64,000 nucleotides of DNA from Theocolax elegans (GCA_026168455.1 CM047426.1:59604896-59668895), one strand, 5' to 3'. Numbered from the stretch's first letter, positions 22,618-34,984 are shown. Numbers and translations: made by a program. The notes: generated by a model from the sequence alone, not told the origin.

Positions 22618-24160
22618 TTTTCTTTTATTTTATTTGTATTTTAAATAACAAAAAACCTATTAAATTGTCAAGTTTTAGATAAATTCGCAATTTTCATCCC
22701 TTATATCTACCCTTCTGTATTTTGTTGGTAGATAAAACTTCTCACACAGGTTTGTGCTTTTAATGCAAGAACGAGAAGATGATTTAAAGTAATCAACGAA
22801 AGACAGATATTTTAGAATAACAAAATAGCATATGAAAATATCCATTTTTCGTTAAAAAGCAGTAGTAGTTCTAAGGGATAAAAATTGCGTTTATCCACAA
22901 ATTTACAATTTCGTAGGTTATTTTGTTATTTAAAGTCCTCTGCACTTTATTGGTCTTTTTAAATTGTCTTTTTGTACTTGAACTTAAAGCACGAACCAGT
23001 ATGAGAAGTTATGTCGACCAACGAAATACAGGAGGGTATATAAGTATAAGGGATGAAAAGTGCTTTTTTTTATCGAAAAATAGACATTTTCATGTTTATT
23101 TCTTATCTAAAATATCTGTCCTTCAATGATTTTTCTTAAATTGGCTTTTCGTACCAACCAATACAGAAGGTAGTTACAACGAATGAAAAGTTGATCTTTC
23201 AGTATGGCAACTTGTATGGCTGTATGTATGTCTGAAAGTGTTTGTGAAAATATGGCTTAAAGTCTGGCTTAAATCATGCAGTTAAAAGTGTACTTCGTTA
23301 AGTATTTACTATTTGTATTATCAATATATTGTCAATATATTGCCAATATATTGCCAATATATTGCCAATATATTGCCAATATGTTGCCAAAATATTGTCA
23401 ATATATTGCCAATATATTGCCAATGTGTTGCCAAAGTATTGTCAATATATTGCCAATCTGTTGCCAATGTGTTGCCAAAGTATTGTCAATATATTGCCAA
23501 TATGTTGCCAAAGTATTGTCAATATATTGCCAATATGTTGCCAATATGTTGCCAAAGAATTATCAATATATTGCCAATGTATTTCCAATGTATTGGCGAT
23601 ATACTGCCATTATAAGATAAACATATTGATCAAAGAATATGTTTAAAAATTAATAACTTATTACCAATACGTCGCTTGTGACTGTGTCAAATAAAATTTC
23701 AAATGGTTGGTGAAAGTACGGCCTCTTTTCCGTTTTTCTATCGGTGTAGTTTGCACGGCAATCGATGCGTTAATCGATAGTGCTTATCGAGCACATTAGC
23801 AACGGCCTCCCCACTCCTTACCACATGATCCCGCCGTGCCGAATGGCCAGGGCCGGCGCTCGACTATGATTTTACCTGTTCTAAAATCGAGAATTTTCAA
23901 AGTGCCGGAAAATTCGTCGGACACTAATTTCCCTAACCTTAATTTTTTACGCTAAACACGATGGTATAAAAATGTTGTATTGTTTCTGAATCACCCGTAT
24001 ATATGTTTTATATATATATATATATGTCATATATATGTTATATTTATATAATATATATATATGTTATATATATATATATATATATATTATATACATATAC
24101 GTCATATATATATATGTTGTATGTATGTGTTATATATATATATATACATATAAATTGATC
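22618..24160 (+). repeat. AT-rich repeat block U with 11-bp minisatellite
   Basis: This block follows arm F' and recurs inverted (about 27250-28778) and direct (29577-31120). It holds the 11-bp TTGCCAATATR array at 23310-23610, a GC-richer stretch at 23720-23960, and (TA)n tracts at 24000-24150. No gene is recognised. Confidence 0.7.
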
Positions 24161-24161
24161 A

Positions 24162-24462
24162 ATCGGTACTTATGCCGACACACAAAAATCGGAAAATTAT
24201 ATTTGTGAGCCCCGCTTTGACGTTATAATATTAATGAAGGATTGAAGGTATAACGTCTTTCGAGGTGCCGGAGGCCGGAGGCCTAATATTATAAGGTCAA
24301 AGTGTGCTTTTTTACCTGTGAGGGGTATTTAGGTATATGGGTTATTGGTTTTTTATGCATTATTCTATCAATTAATATTCTCCCCCTTATATCTGAGTCG
24401 TTACATATGTTTTATAACCTCAAAACACCAAGATAACACGTAGTGTGACAATAAGTACCGAT
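24162..24462. mobile_element. MITE with 12-bp perfect terminal inverted repeats
   Basis: ATCGGTACTTAT at 24162-24173 is inverted at 24451-24462, giving a 301-bp non-coding element flanked by AT-rich sequence. An internal GC-rich pair of direct repeats (GCCGGAG, near 24270) is visible. Further copies belong to the duplicated unit (inverted near 26950-27250; direct near 31122-31420). Confidence 0.55.
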
Positions 24463-24499
24463 ACTGGTGTTTATATATATATGTAATATATATATATAA

Positions 24500-24501
<2 letters not shown>

Positions 24502-24548
<47 letters not shown>

Positions 24549-24560
24549 TGTGTGTGTGTG
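24502..24560 (+). repeat. (TG)n microsatellite at the 3' end of an R1-clade LINE
   Basis: Uninterrupted TG repeat with one TC variant, directly followed by the T-run that is the poly(A) tail of the minus-strand LINE. A longer (TG)n tract lies at the other end of the same LINE in the third copy (33440-33637). Confidence 0.9.
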
Positions 24561-25530
24561 TTTTTTTTTTTTTTTTTCCGAAGAGGTGGAGAAATGCTTA
24601 ATGCACCATGACTGGAGCCATGCGAGACTCCCCGTGTGTGGGACTCTCCTACCGAAGGTTGTCGATAGGCATACCCACTAAAACTCCACCTCTTTTCCTA
24701 CCTTTATTTCCCCGCGGAAACCGCCGCAAGGCATTACTTCGCGGGGGGAGGCAACGGCTAGATTAGCCCACTACTCTTGCTATCGCAACTCTTCTCTCCT
24801 CGTCTCTTCTGATGAGACCCAGCCTGTCCACTACGGACGTACAGAGGGTCACTACCGCGTTCCATCCCTCCTGGGAGCCAAGCAGGCACGCCCGGATGCC
24901 CTCAGGGGTGAGGGGACCGCTCCAAGTGATTTGAAATTGGTCCCGTTCCTCCCTGAAGCGAGAACACCGTAGGAGGACGTGTTCCACGTCTTCGTCCACC
25001 CCTGGACAAGCCGGGCACTCTGCGCTGCCGTAGACCCCTATACGAAATAGGTAGCTACGGAAGCATCCGTGCCCGGTCAACACCTGGGTAAGCTGGAAAC
25101 TAACGAAGCCGTGTTTCCTGCTCGCCCACTCCCGGATCCGCGGGATGATGCGGTAGGTCCAGCGGCCGTCCCTGGCTGAGTCTCATCTCCGCTGCCACTC
25201 CTCTACGGTCCGCTATGACCATCGGTTGTGGCAGCGGTTCTCTTCTAGGCGTCTCCCACCCTCACGGTGTCTTTCAGCTCTCTCGGCTGCCAGGAGGTGG
25301 AAGGGGGCGGTCCCCGCGACCACCGAGAGCGCAATGTCAGATACGGTTCGGTACGCCCGGGCCACCCTTAGCGCAGCTATCCTGCAGGCTCTCTGGCACG
25401 GAGCACCAAAGCTCTTATGCCTGTTCAGGGCATCAGCCCAGATAGGAGCTCCGTATAAAATTACGGAGCTGACCACCGAGGCAAGGAGGGACCTTCGCGG
25501 TTGCTGGGGTCCCCCGATGTTGGGCATGAT
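24561..25530 (-). mobile_element. R1-clade LINE in (AC)n, copy 1 (partial)
   Basis: On the minus strand, from 25530 downward, the RT C-terminal region reads SVILYGAPIWADAL, GFVSFQLTQVLTGHGCF and the knuckle CPACPGVDEDVEHVLLRC, then a 3' UTR with a hairpin (24638-24678) and a poly(A) of 17. It is identical in content to 31521-32490 at an offset of exactly 6,960 bp. At 25530 it stops and the sequence turns into an inverted copy. Confidence 0.8.
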
Positions 25531-26854
25531 GACGGCCTGCTTTGAGGCAAGCAACTTCCGGAGGGTCGTCTCGATTGACTTTCGCGAACGACGTGGCGCT
25601 AGTGGTGTCGCAAGAGTGTCGAAGAGATCGAATATCTCGGAGACGTCTCTATAGAAGTGGTCGCCACTTGGTTGAGAGACCACGGACTTAGTCTGGGCGC
25701 GGAAAAAACGGAGCGGTGTCGCTCATCTCAGGCACAAAAAAGGAGAGGACCGCCACCTTCACGGTAGGTAAGAACGGATACGTGTCGGTGAAACGCTGAA
25801 TATTTAGGGGTCACACTAGACGCGCGGCTATCGTTCAAACACAATCTCGCGAACGCAGCCTCAAAGGCGGCAAAGGTGGCCCGTGCGCTGGCGGGCATCA
25901 TGCCCAACATCGGGGGACCCCAGCAACCGCGAAGGTCCCTCCTTGCCTCGGTGGTCAGCTCCGTAATTTTATACGGGCTCCTATCTGGGCTGATGCCCTG
26001 AACAGGCATAAGAGCTTTGGCTCCGTGCCAGAGAGCCTGCAGGATAGCTGCGCTAAGGGTGGCCCGGGCGTACCGAACCGTATCTGACATTGCGCTCTCG
26101 GTGGTCGCGGGGACCGCCCCCTTCCACCTCCTGGCAGCCGAGAGAGCTGAAAGACACCGTGAGGGTGGGAGACGCCTAGAAGAGACCGCTGCCACAACCG
26201 ATGGTCATAGCGGACCGTAGAGTGGCAGCGGAGATGAGACTCAGCCAGGGACGGCCGCTGGACCTACCGCATCATCCCGCGGATCCGGGGTGGGCGAGCA
26301 GGAAACACGGCTTCGTTAGTTTCCAGCTTACCCAGGTGTTGACCGGGCACGGATGCTTCCGTAGCTACCTATTTCGTATAGGGGTCTACGGCAGCGCAGA
26401 GTGCCCGGCTTGTCCAGGGGTGGACGAAGACGTGGAACACGTCCTCCTACGGTGTTCTCGCTTCAGGGAGGAACGGACCAATTTCAAATCACTTGGAGCG
26501 GTCCCCTCACCCCTGAGGGCATCCGGCGTGCCTGCTTGGCTCCCAGGAGGGATGGAACGCGTAGTGACCCTCTGTACGTCCGTAGTGGACAGGCTGGGTC
26601 TCATCAGAAGAGACGAGGAGAGAAGAGTTGCGATAGCAAGAGTAGTGGGCTAATCTAGCCGTTGCCTCCCCCCGCGAAGTAATGCCTTGCGGCGGTTTCC
26701 GCGGGGAAATAAAGGTAGGAAAAGAGGTGGAGTTTTAGTGGGTATGCCTATCGACAACCTTCGGTAGGAGAGTCCCACACACGGGGAGTCTCGCATGGCT
26801 CCAGTCATGGTGCATTAAGCATTTCTCCACCTCTTCGGAAAAAAAAAAAAAAAC
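25531..26854 (+). pseudogene. R1-clade LINE RT and C-terminal part within the inverted copy
   Basis: Plus-sense version of the LINE coding region, starting just upstream of the catalytic box (FAND in this family, near 25580) and running through AGIMPNIGGPQQPRRSLL, the knuckle CPACPGVDEDV and the 3' UTR to the A run at 26841. Deletions shift the frame repeatedly. It is probably not an independent gene copy but part of the doubtful inverted segment. Confidence 0.6.
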
Positions 26855-26877
26855 ACACACACACAGACACACACACA

Positions 26878-26917
<40 letters not shown>

Positions 26918-28778
26918 TTATATATATATTACATATATATATAACACCAGTATCGGTACTTATTGTCACACTACGTGTTATCTTGGTGTTTTGAGGTTAA
27001 AACATATGTACGACTCAGATATAAGGGGGAGAATATTAATTGATAGAATAATGCATAAAAACCAATAACCCATATACCTAAATACCCCTCACAGGTAAAA
27101 AAGCACACTTTGACCTTATAATATTAGGCCTCCGGCCTCCGGCACCTCGAAAGACGTTATACCTTCAATCCTTCATTAATATTATAACGTCAAGCGGGGC
27201 TCACAAATATAATTTTCCGATTTTTTGTGTGTCGGCATAAGTACCGATTGATCAATTTATATGTATATATATATATATCACATACATACAACATATAATA
27301 TATACTATATGTATATAATATATATATATATCTATATAACATATATATATATTATATAAATATAACATATATATGACATATATATATATTATAAACATAT
27401 ATACGGGTGATTCAGAAACAATACAACATTTTTATACCATCGTGTTTAGCGTAAAAAATTAAGGTTAGGGAAATTAGTGTCCGACGAATTTTCCGGCACT
27501 TTGAAAATTCTCGATTTTAGAACAGGTAAAATCATAGTCGAGCGCCGGCCCTGGCCATTCGGCACGGCGGGATCATGTGGTAAGGATGGGGAGGCCGTTG
27601 CTAATGTGCTCGATAAGCACTATCGATTAACGCATCGATTGCCGTGCAAACTACACCGATAGAAAACGGAAAAGAGGCCGTACTTTCACCAACCATTTGA
27701 AATTTTATTTGACACAGTCACAAGCGACGTATTGGTAATAAGTTATTAATTTTTAAACATATTCTTTGATCATATTTATTCTTATAATGGCAGTATATCG
27801 CCAATACATTGGAAATACATTGGCAATATATTGATAATTCTTTGGCAACATATTGGCAACATATTGGCAATATTTGACAATACTTTGGCAACATATTGGC
27901 AATATATTGACAATACTTTGGCAACACATTGGCACAGATTGGCAATATATTGACAATACTTTGGCAACACATTGGCAATATATTGGCAATATATTGACAA
28001 TATTTTGGCAACATATTGGCAATATATTGGCAATATATTGGCATATATTGGCAATATATTGACAATATATTGATAATACAAAGTAAATACTTAACGAAGT
28101 ACACTTTTAACTGCATGATTTAAGCCAGACTTTAAGCCATATTTTCACAAACACTTTCAGACATACATACAGCCATACAAGTTGCCATACTGAAAGATCA
28201 ACTTTTCATTCGTTGTAACTACCTTCTGTATTGGTTGGTACGAAAAGCCAATTTAAGAAAATCATTGAAGGACAGATATTTTAGATAAGAAATAAACATG
28301 AAAATGTCTATTTTTCGATAAAAAAAAAGCACTTTTCATCCCTTATACTTATAACCCTCCTGTATTTCGTTGGTCGACATAACTTCTCATACTGGTTCGT
28401 GCTTTAAGTTCAAGTACAAAAAGACAATTTAAAAAGACCAATAAAGTGCAGAGGACTTTAAATAACAAAATAACCTACGAAATTGTAAATTTGTGGATAA
28501 ACGCAATTTTTATCCCTTAGAACTACTACTGCTTTTTAACGAAAAATGGATATTTTCATATGCTATTTTTTATTCTAAAATATCTGTCTTTCGTTGATTA
28601 CTTTAAATCATCTTCTCGTTCTTGCATTAAAAGCACAAACCTGTGTGAGAAGTTTTATCTACCAACAAAATACAGAAGGGTAGATATAAGGGATGAAAAT
28701 TGCGAATTTATCTAAAACTTGACAATTTAATAGGTTTTTTGTTATTTAAAATACAAATAAATAAAAGAAAAAAATTTT
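25531..28778. repeat. Inverted, error-rich copy of the 29577-32864 unit (probable assembly artefact)
   Basis: From 25531 the sequence is the inverse complement of about 32864 back to 29577: R1-clade LINE (plus sense, 25531-26854), (AC)n, MITE, TA tracts, block U with minisatellite. Compared with the two forward copies it has many one- or two-base deletions, for example ATACGGGCTCC for ATACGGAGCTCC near 25975 and GGCACAG for GGCAACAG near 27932. The forward copies do not differ from each other this way. That pattern is what an uncorrected read that doubled back would give. Confidence 0.75.
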
Positions 28779-29576
28779 TAGGTACTGGAATCTATTTGCT
28801 CAAAGTTATTCTAACCTCAAAAAGTGGATTTTTCCAAGTTTTTTTCAACACCAGCTGGATTTACCACTATTTAACTCAAAATCTATCAACTTTTCCTATA
28901 GAACATTATATGTAACATTCGTTGCTAATTGTGTCTCGAATTTATTCTTCTGGATTAGAATTTCTAATTTCAAGGTGAATTTTATATAAACTACATGTCA
29001 ATGTTCAACTTAAAAAAGTGCAAGTGCGCCACAATTGATTTTTTTATCCAAAGTCTAATAGAAAGCTTGGTGTAATACCTTTCAAATGGTCTGTAGCATT
29101 TTTATGGCCTCCAATTCTGTAAAAAGTTATGATAATTTAAAGAAAGAGAAAAATTCACAAAAATTAAAATGGTGATTCCCATTTAAATTTAAAAAAAATT
29201 CATGTTTTTTTAAATTATAACTTTTTACAGAATTGGAGGCCATAAAAATGCTACAGACCATTTGAAAGGTATTACACCAAGCTTTCTATTAGACTTTTGG
29301 ATAAAAAAATCAATTGTGGCGCACTTGCACTTTTTTCAAGTTGAACATTGACATGTAGTTTATATAAAATTCACCTTGAAATTAGAAATTCTAACCCAGA
29401 AGAATAAATTCCAGACACAATTAGCAACGATTGTTACATATAATGTTCTATAGTGAAAGTTGATAGATTTTGAGTTAAATAGTGGTAAATCCAGCTGGGG
29501 TTGAAAAAACTTGGAAAAATCCACTTTTTGAGGTTAGAATAACATTTGAGCAAATAGATTCCAGTACCTAAAAATT
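28779..29576. repeat. Second F-F' foldback at the centre of the U'-F-F'-U palindrome
   Basis: Arms F (28779-29190) and F' (29200-29576) match the copy at 21811-22617. The F arm carries the diagnostic variants of the first left arm (for example CAACTTTTCCTATAG), not those of the inverted right arm, so this is not a plain inverse complement of the first copy. Confidence 0.65.
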
Positions 29577-31120
29577 TTTTTCTTTTATTTTATTTGTATT
29601 TTAAATAACAAAAAACCTATTAAATTGTCAAGTTTTAGATAAATTCGCAATTTTCATCCCTTATATCTACCCTTCTGTATTTTGTTGGTAGATAAAACTT
29701 CTCACACAGGTTTGTGCTTTTAATGCAAGAACGAGAAGATGATTTAAAGTAATCAACGAAAGACAGATATTTTAGAATAACAAAATAGCATATGAAAATA
29801 TCCATTTTTCGTTAAAAAGCAGTAGTAGTTCTAAGGGATAAAAATTGCGTTTATCCACAAATTTACAATTTCGTAGGTTATTTTGTTATTTAAAGTCCTC
29901 TGCACTTTATTGGTCTTTTTAAATTGTCTTTTTGTACTTGAACTTAAAGCACGAACCAGTATGAGAAGTTATGTCGACCAACGAAATACAGGAGGGTATA
30001 TAAGTATAAGGGATGAAAAGTGCTTTTTTTTATCGAAAAATAGACATTTTCATGTTTATTTCTTATCTAAAATATCTGTCCTTCAATGATTTTTCTTAAA
30101 TTGGCTTTTCGTACCAACCAATACAGAAGGTAGTTACAACGAATGAAAAGTTGATCTTTCAGTATGGCAACTTGTATGGCTGTATGTATGTCTGAAAGTG
30201 TTTGTGAAAATATGGCTTAAAGTCTGGCTTAAATCATGCAGTTAAAAGTGTACTTCGTTAAGTATTTACTATTTGTATTATCAATATATTGTCAATATAT
30301 TGCCAATATATTGCCAATATATTGCCAATATATTGCCAATATGTTGCCAAAATATTGTCAATATATTGCCAATATATTGCCAATGTGTTGCCAAAGTATT
30401 GTCAATATATTGCCAATCTGTTGCCAATGTGTTGCCAAAGTATTGTCAATATATTGCCAATATGTTGCCAAAGTATTGTCAATATATTGCCAATATGTTG
30501 CCAATATGTTGCCAAAGAATTATCAATATATTGCCAATGTATTTCCAATGTATTGGCGATATACTGCCATTATAAGATAAACATATTGATCAAAGAATAT
30601 GTTTAAAAATTAATAACTTATTACCAATACGTCGCTTGTGACTGTGTCAAATAAAATTTCAAATGGTTGGTGAAAGTACGGCCTCTTTTCCGTTTTTCTA
30701 TCGGTGTAGTTTGCACGGCAATCGATGCGTTAATCGATAGTGCTTATCGAGCACATTAGCAACGGCCTCCCCACTCCTTACCACATGATCCCGCCGTGCC
30801 GAATGGCCAGGGCCGGCGCTCGACTATGATTTTACCTGTTCTAAAATCGAGAATTTTCAAAGTGCCGGAAAATTCGTCGGACACTAATTTCCCTAACCTT
30901 AATTTTTTACGCTAAACACGATGGTATAAAAATGTTGTATTGTTTCTGAATCACCCGTATATATGTTTTATATATATATATATATGTCATATATATGTTA
31001 TATTTATATAATATATATATGTTATATATATATATATATATATTATATACATATACGTCATATATATATATGTTGTATGTATGTGTTATATATATATATA
31101 TACATATAAATTGATCAATC
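29577..31120 (+). repeat. Block U, third copy (direct repeat of 22618-24160)
   Basis: Identical to the first copy except for lengths of TA and A runs. Contains the 11-bp minisatellite at 30270-30575. Confidence 0.8.
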
Positions 31121-31121
31121 G

Positions 31122-31422
31122 GTACTTATGCCGACACACAAAAAATCGGAAAATTATATTTGTGAGCCCCGCTTTGACGTTATAATATTAATGAAGGATT
31201 GAAGGTATAACGTCTTTCGAGGTGCCGGAGGCCGGAGGCCTAATATTATAAGGTCAAAGTGTGCTTTTTTACCTGTGAGGGGTATTTAGGTATATGGGTT
31301 ATTGGTTTTTTATGCATTATTCTATCAATTAATATTCTCCCCCTTATATCTGAGTCGTTACATATGTTTTATAACCTCAAAACACCAAGATAACACGTAG
31401 TGTGACAATAAGTACCGATACT
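31122..31422. mobile_element. MITE, copy in the third unit
   Basis: Direct copy of the 301-bp element at 24162-24462, same terminal inverted repeats. Confidence 0.5.
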
Positions 31423-31456
31423 GGTGTTTATATATATATGTAATATATATATATAA

Positions 31457-31507
<51 letters not shown>

Positions 31508-31520
31508 TGTGTGTGTGTGT

Positions 31521-33437
31521 TTTTTTTTTTTTTTTTTCCGAAGAGGTGGAGAAATGCTTAATGCACCATGACTGGAGCCATGCGAGACTCCCCGTGTGTG
31601 GGACTCTCCTACCGAAGGTTGTCGATAGGCATACCCACTAAAACTCCACCTCTTTTCCTACCTTTATTTCCCCGCGGAAACCGCCGCAAGGCATTACTTC
31701 GCGGGGGGAGGCAACGGCTAGATTAGCCCACTACTCTTGCTATCGCAACTCTTCTCTCCTCGTCTCTTCTGATGAGACCCAGCCTGTCCACTACGGACGT
31801 ACAGAGGGTCACTACCGCGTTCCATCCCTCCTGGGAGCCAAGCAGGCACGCCCGGATGCCCTCAGGGGTGAGGGGACCGCTCCAAGTGATTTGAAATTGG
31901 TCCCGTTCCTCCCTGAAGCGAGAACACCGTAGGAGGACGTGTTCCACGTCTTCGTCCACCCCTGGACAAGCCGGGCACTCTGCGCTGCCGTAGACCCCTA
32001 TACGAAATAGGTAGCTACGGAAGCATCCGTGCCCGGTCAACACCTGGGTAAGCTGGAAACTAACGAAGCCGTGTTTCCTGCTCGCCCACTCCCGGATCCG
32101 CGGGATGATGCGGTAGGTCCAGCGGCCGTCCCTGGCTGAGTCTCATCTCCGCTGCCACTCCTCTACGGTCCGCTATGACCATCGGTTGTGGCAGCGGTTC
32201 TCTTCTAGGCGTCTCCCACCCTCACGGTGTCTTTCAGCTCTCTCGGCTGCCAGGAGGTGGAAGGGGGCGGTCCCCGCGACCACCGAGAGCGCAATGTCAG
32301 ATACGGTTCGGTACGCCCGGGCCACCCTTAGCGCAGCTATCCTGCAGGCTCTCTGGCACGGAGCACCAAAGCTCTTATGCCTGTTCAGGGCATCAGCCCA
32401 GATAGGAGCTCCGTATAAAATTACGGAGCTGACCACCGAGGCAAGGAGGGACCTTCGCGGTTGCTGGGGTCCCCCGATGTTGGGCATGATGCCCGCCAGC
32501 GCACGGGCCACCTTTGCCGCCTTTGAGGCTGCGTTCGCGAGATTGTGTTTGAACGATAGCCGCGCGTCTAGTGTGACCCCTAAATACTTCAGCGTTTCAC
32601 CGACCGTATCCGTTCTTTACCTACCGTGAAGGTGGCGGTCCTCTCCTTTTTTGTGCCTGAGATGAGCACCGCCTCCGTTTTTTCCGCCGCCAGACTAAGT
32701 CCGTGGTCTCTCAACCAAGTGGCGACCACTTCTATAGAGACGTCTCCGAGATATTCGATCTCTTCGACACTCTTTGCGACCACCACTAGCGCCACGTCGT
32801 TCGCGAAAGTCACCATCGAGACACCCTCCGGAAGTTGCTGCCTAAGCAGGCCGTCATAGACAGCGTTCCAGAATAGGGGCCCAATGACCGAACCCTGCGG
32901 CACGCCTCCCGTGATGTTGTGGGAGTGCACACCGTCGTCGGTGTCGTAGAGCAGAGTACGGTCAGTCAGGTAACTCGAGGTGACCTCCCTGAGATAGAGT
33001 GGCACTTGGAAGTACTGCAGGGACAGCATGATGTCGTCCCATCTGGCAGAGTTAAAGGCATTCCGGATGTCCAAGGTTATGATGGCACACATCCGCCTTG
33101 CACTTCGACCAGCATTGATGGCGTTTGTGGCTATGCCAACAACTCTGCCTACAGCGTCCATGGTCGATAGACCCTTTCGGAAGCCGAACTGGTTGTCGGA
33201 GAGGTCTCCGGCCCGACCGATGGCCGCTGCGAGCATGGCGCAGATCACCCGCTCCAGGAGCTTCCCGACTATATCCAGTAGACAGAGCGGGCGGTAAGAT
33301 GATGGCTCCTCCGGGGGTTTGTTTCCCTTCGGTAGGAGTACCAGCCTCTGCGTCTTCCACTGGGCCGGGAAGCAACCTTCTCTTATGCATGCGTTGAATG
33401 CGTCCAGGAACAAGCCCGGAGCACTCATCGCCGCTGG

Positions 33438-33439
<2 letters not shown>
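31521..33439 (-). mobile_element. 5'-truncated R1-clade LINE inserted in an (AC)n microsatellite
   Basis: Most complete copy of this LINE. On the minus strand it starts abruptly at 33439 next to (CA)n and ends with a poly(A) of 17 (31521-31537) next to (CA)n. Only RT, the C-terminal domain and the 3' UTR remain, about 1.9 kb; the endonuclease and ORF1 are missing, as expected from incomplete reverse transcription. R1-clade elements include families specialised for simple repeats, among them ones known from (AC)n (Mino) and ACAY (Waldo) repeats. Membership in one of those is plausible but untested. Confidence 0.8.
31740..33439 (-). pseudogene. RT and C-terminal zinc knuckle of the (AC)n-associated LINE
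   Basis: The frame from 33439 down to 32589 includes FPAQWKTQRLVLLPKG, SSYRPLCLLDIVGK, GFRKGLSTMDAVG, TLDIRNAFNSARW and GGVPQGSVIGPLFWNA. The catalytic box is TFANDVALVV instead of F/YADD. A frameshift at about 32600 leads to the thumb and connection region and a second break near 32170, then the knuckle CPACPGVDEDVEHVLLRC (about 31936-31990) and the stop near 31723. Sequence upstream of 33439 in the same frame is microsatellite and unrelated repeat, not part of the protein. The Asn in the catalytic box suggests an inactive enzyme or a family-specific change. Confidence 0.8.
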
Positions 33440-33488
<49 letters not shown>

Positions 33489-33490
33489 TT

Positions 33491-33537
<47 letters not shown>

Positions 33538-33547
33538 TGTGTGTGTG

Positions 33548-33614
<67 letters not shown>

Positions 33615-33637
33615 TTGTGTGTGTGTGTATGTATATT
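33440..33637 (+). repeat. (TG)n microsatellite flanking the LINE 5' truncation
   Basis: About 200 bp of TG with a few TT, TA and GATT interruptions. Long Cys-Val or His-Thr ORFs here are artefacts of the repeat. Confidence 0.95.
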
Positions 33638-34560
33638 CAATATTTCTGGGCGTTCTAACTCTTCGAGATTTTAAAATTAACAATTGTAACCCAGGTCGAT
33701 AAGTTCTAAAGATTATTTTGAACAAAAGTTGTTTATTATGTTTTTTCAAAAAAATCAATAGATTTTGAGATAAATGGCTTTTAAATATAGTAATTTTTCT
33801 AAAAAATTGAAAACTTTCCATTTATCATGGTGGAATAACTCTTAGGCAAATCATTTTTAACACTTAAAATTTTTTTTGTGATTATAACTTGAAAGATTGT
33901 CTATTAGTTTACTTATTCTTGATAAAACTCATAAAATAAAAACGGACCTAAAATTTAATGTAATGTTTTTAAAAAAAATGCACAATTTTTCGAAGATAAA
34001 ATAAATATTAATCAAGTATAACATACACTTTTCCAAATATCTATATGTGAAATATACAATAAGTTAAAAATTAAATACATTAATTATTGCATTTTTATGA
34101 TAATTCTATTATAAACAGTAATGGCAAAAGAAAATTTAAATTTTAACAGTGGCAATATAAAATACGAATTACATTTGAAAAGTTTTTCGAAAATTATTAA
34201 TTTGGTAGCATTTAATTTAAATATTATTTAAATCAAAATTTAAAAATTGTATGGATATATAAGTGAGTAGATTACGTATATTTATATAAAACAATATTTT
34301 AAATAAACAAGTATGTATTTATTAGAAACAAAAGGTTATTTAAGGAATGCCTTTGTTTATAATAATTAAAATAAATATATGGGGTCTGTAACTAAAGGGA
34401 AAAATAAATTGGATATAATTATGGATTAAAACGTAAATTTTGAAAGAGGGTGCAAATTATGAATTACGGGAGAAATGGAAGAAACAGGTTTTTATTTATA
34501 TGCCGCTAAAATGTTATAAATAATTCTTTAAAACTAATACAAAAATTAATTTAATTAAGA
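33638..34560. repeat. Repeat family G, copy 1 (AT-rich, unclassified)
   Basis: Starts TATTCAATATTTCTGGGCG and matches 34985-36215 over most of its length. The inverse complement of 33660-33790 has the same sequence skeleton as family F (CTCAAAATCTAT, AACATTATA/AACATAATA), so G is probably a distant relative of F. No coding sequence seen. Confidence 0.6.
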
Positions 34561-34800
34561 AAAAAGTTTTATTACTCTAAAAGTACAAAATACTAATGAC
34601 ATATAGAACTCTTGGCGATGACCCTTCGTCATTAAATAAATTAATTTTAGGAGGTAAAGTTCTATTTAGATCTGTTTAAAATAATCTAAAATTTTAATAG
34701 GTTTTTACTAAATACTACAATTAAATATATGCACTTTACTATTTTTGGTAAGTTAATTGTTCAGTAACACACACATATATATATATATATTATATATTAC

Positions 34801-34882
34801 ACCGCTAGTGTAAGTTATGTCCTAAAATACGTGAAAATTAGTGATTTTATGAGGTTTATGAGGCATAACTTACACCAGCGGT
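34801..34882. repeat. Short foldback hairpin (82 bp)
   Basis: ACCGCTAGTGTAAGTTATG at 34801-34819 is inverted, with one mismatch, at 34864-34882. The tip is AT-rich. It could be a tiny MITE or a cruciform; 34560-34985 otherwise shows only AT-rich sequence and a TA tract. Confidence 0.6.
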
Positions 34883-34984
34883 CTTGGCCAATAATCTAAC
34901 CCAAACCATTCGAAAACTCGCGAAAAATGTGAACTTTTGAGAGGTGTTAGATTAAAATCGATTGTGGCGTGGTCGCCTTTTTTT

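Noticed and set aside
23310..23610. CRISPR-like regular repeats
   Set aside because: Units are contiguous 11-mers without spacers, in animal DNA.
33425..33702. Long ORFs of Cys-Val or His-Thr repeats
   Set aside because: They are translations of the (TG)n microsatellite; the RT ORF on the minus strand merely reads into it.
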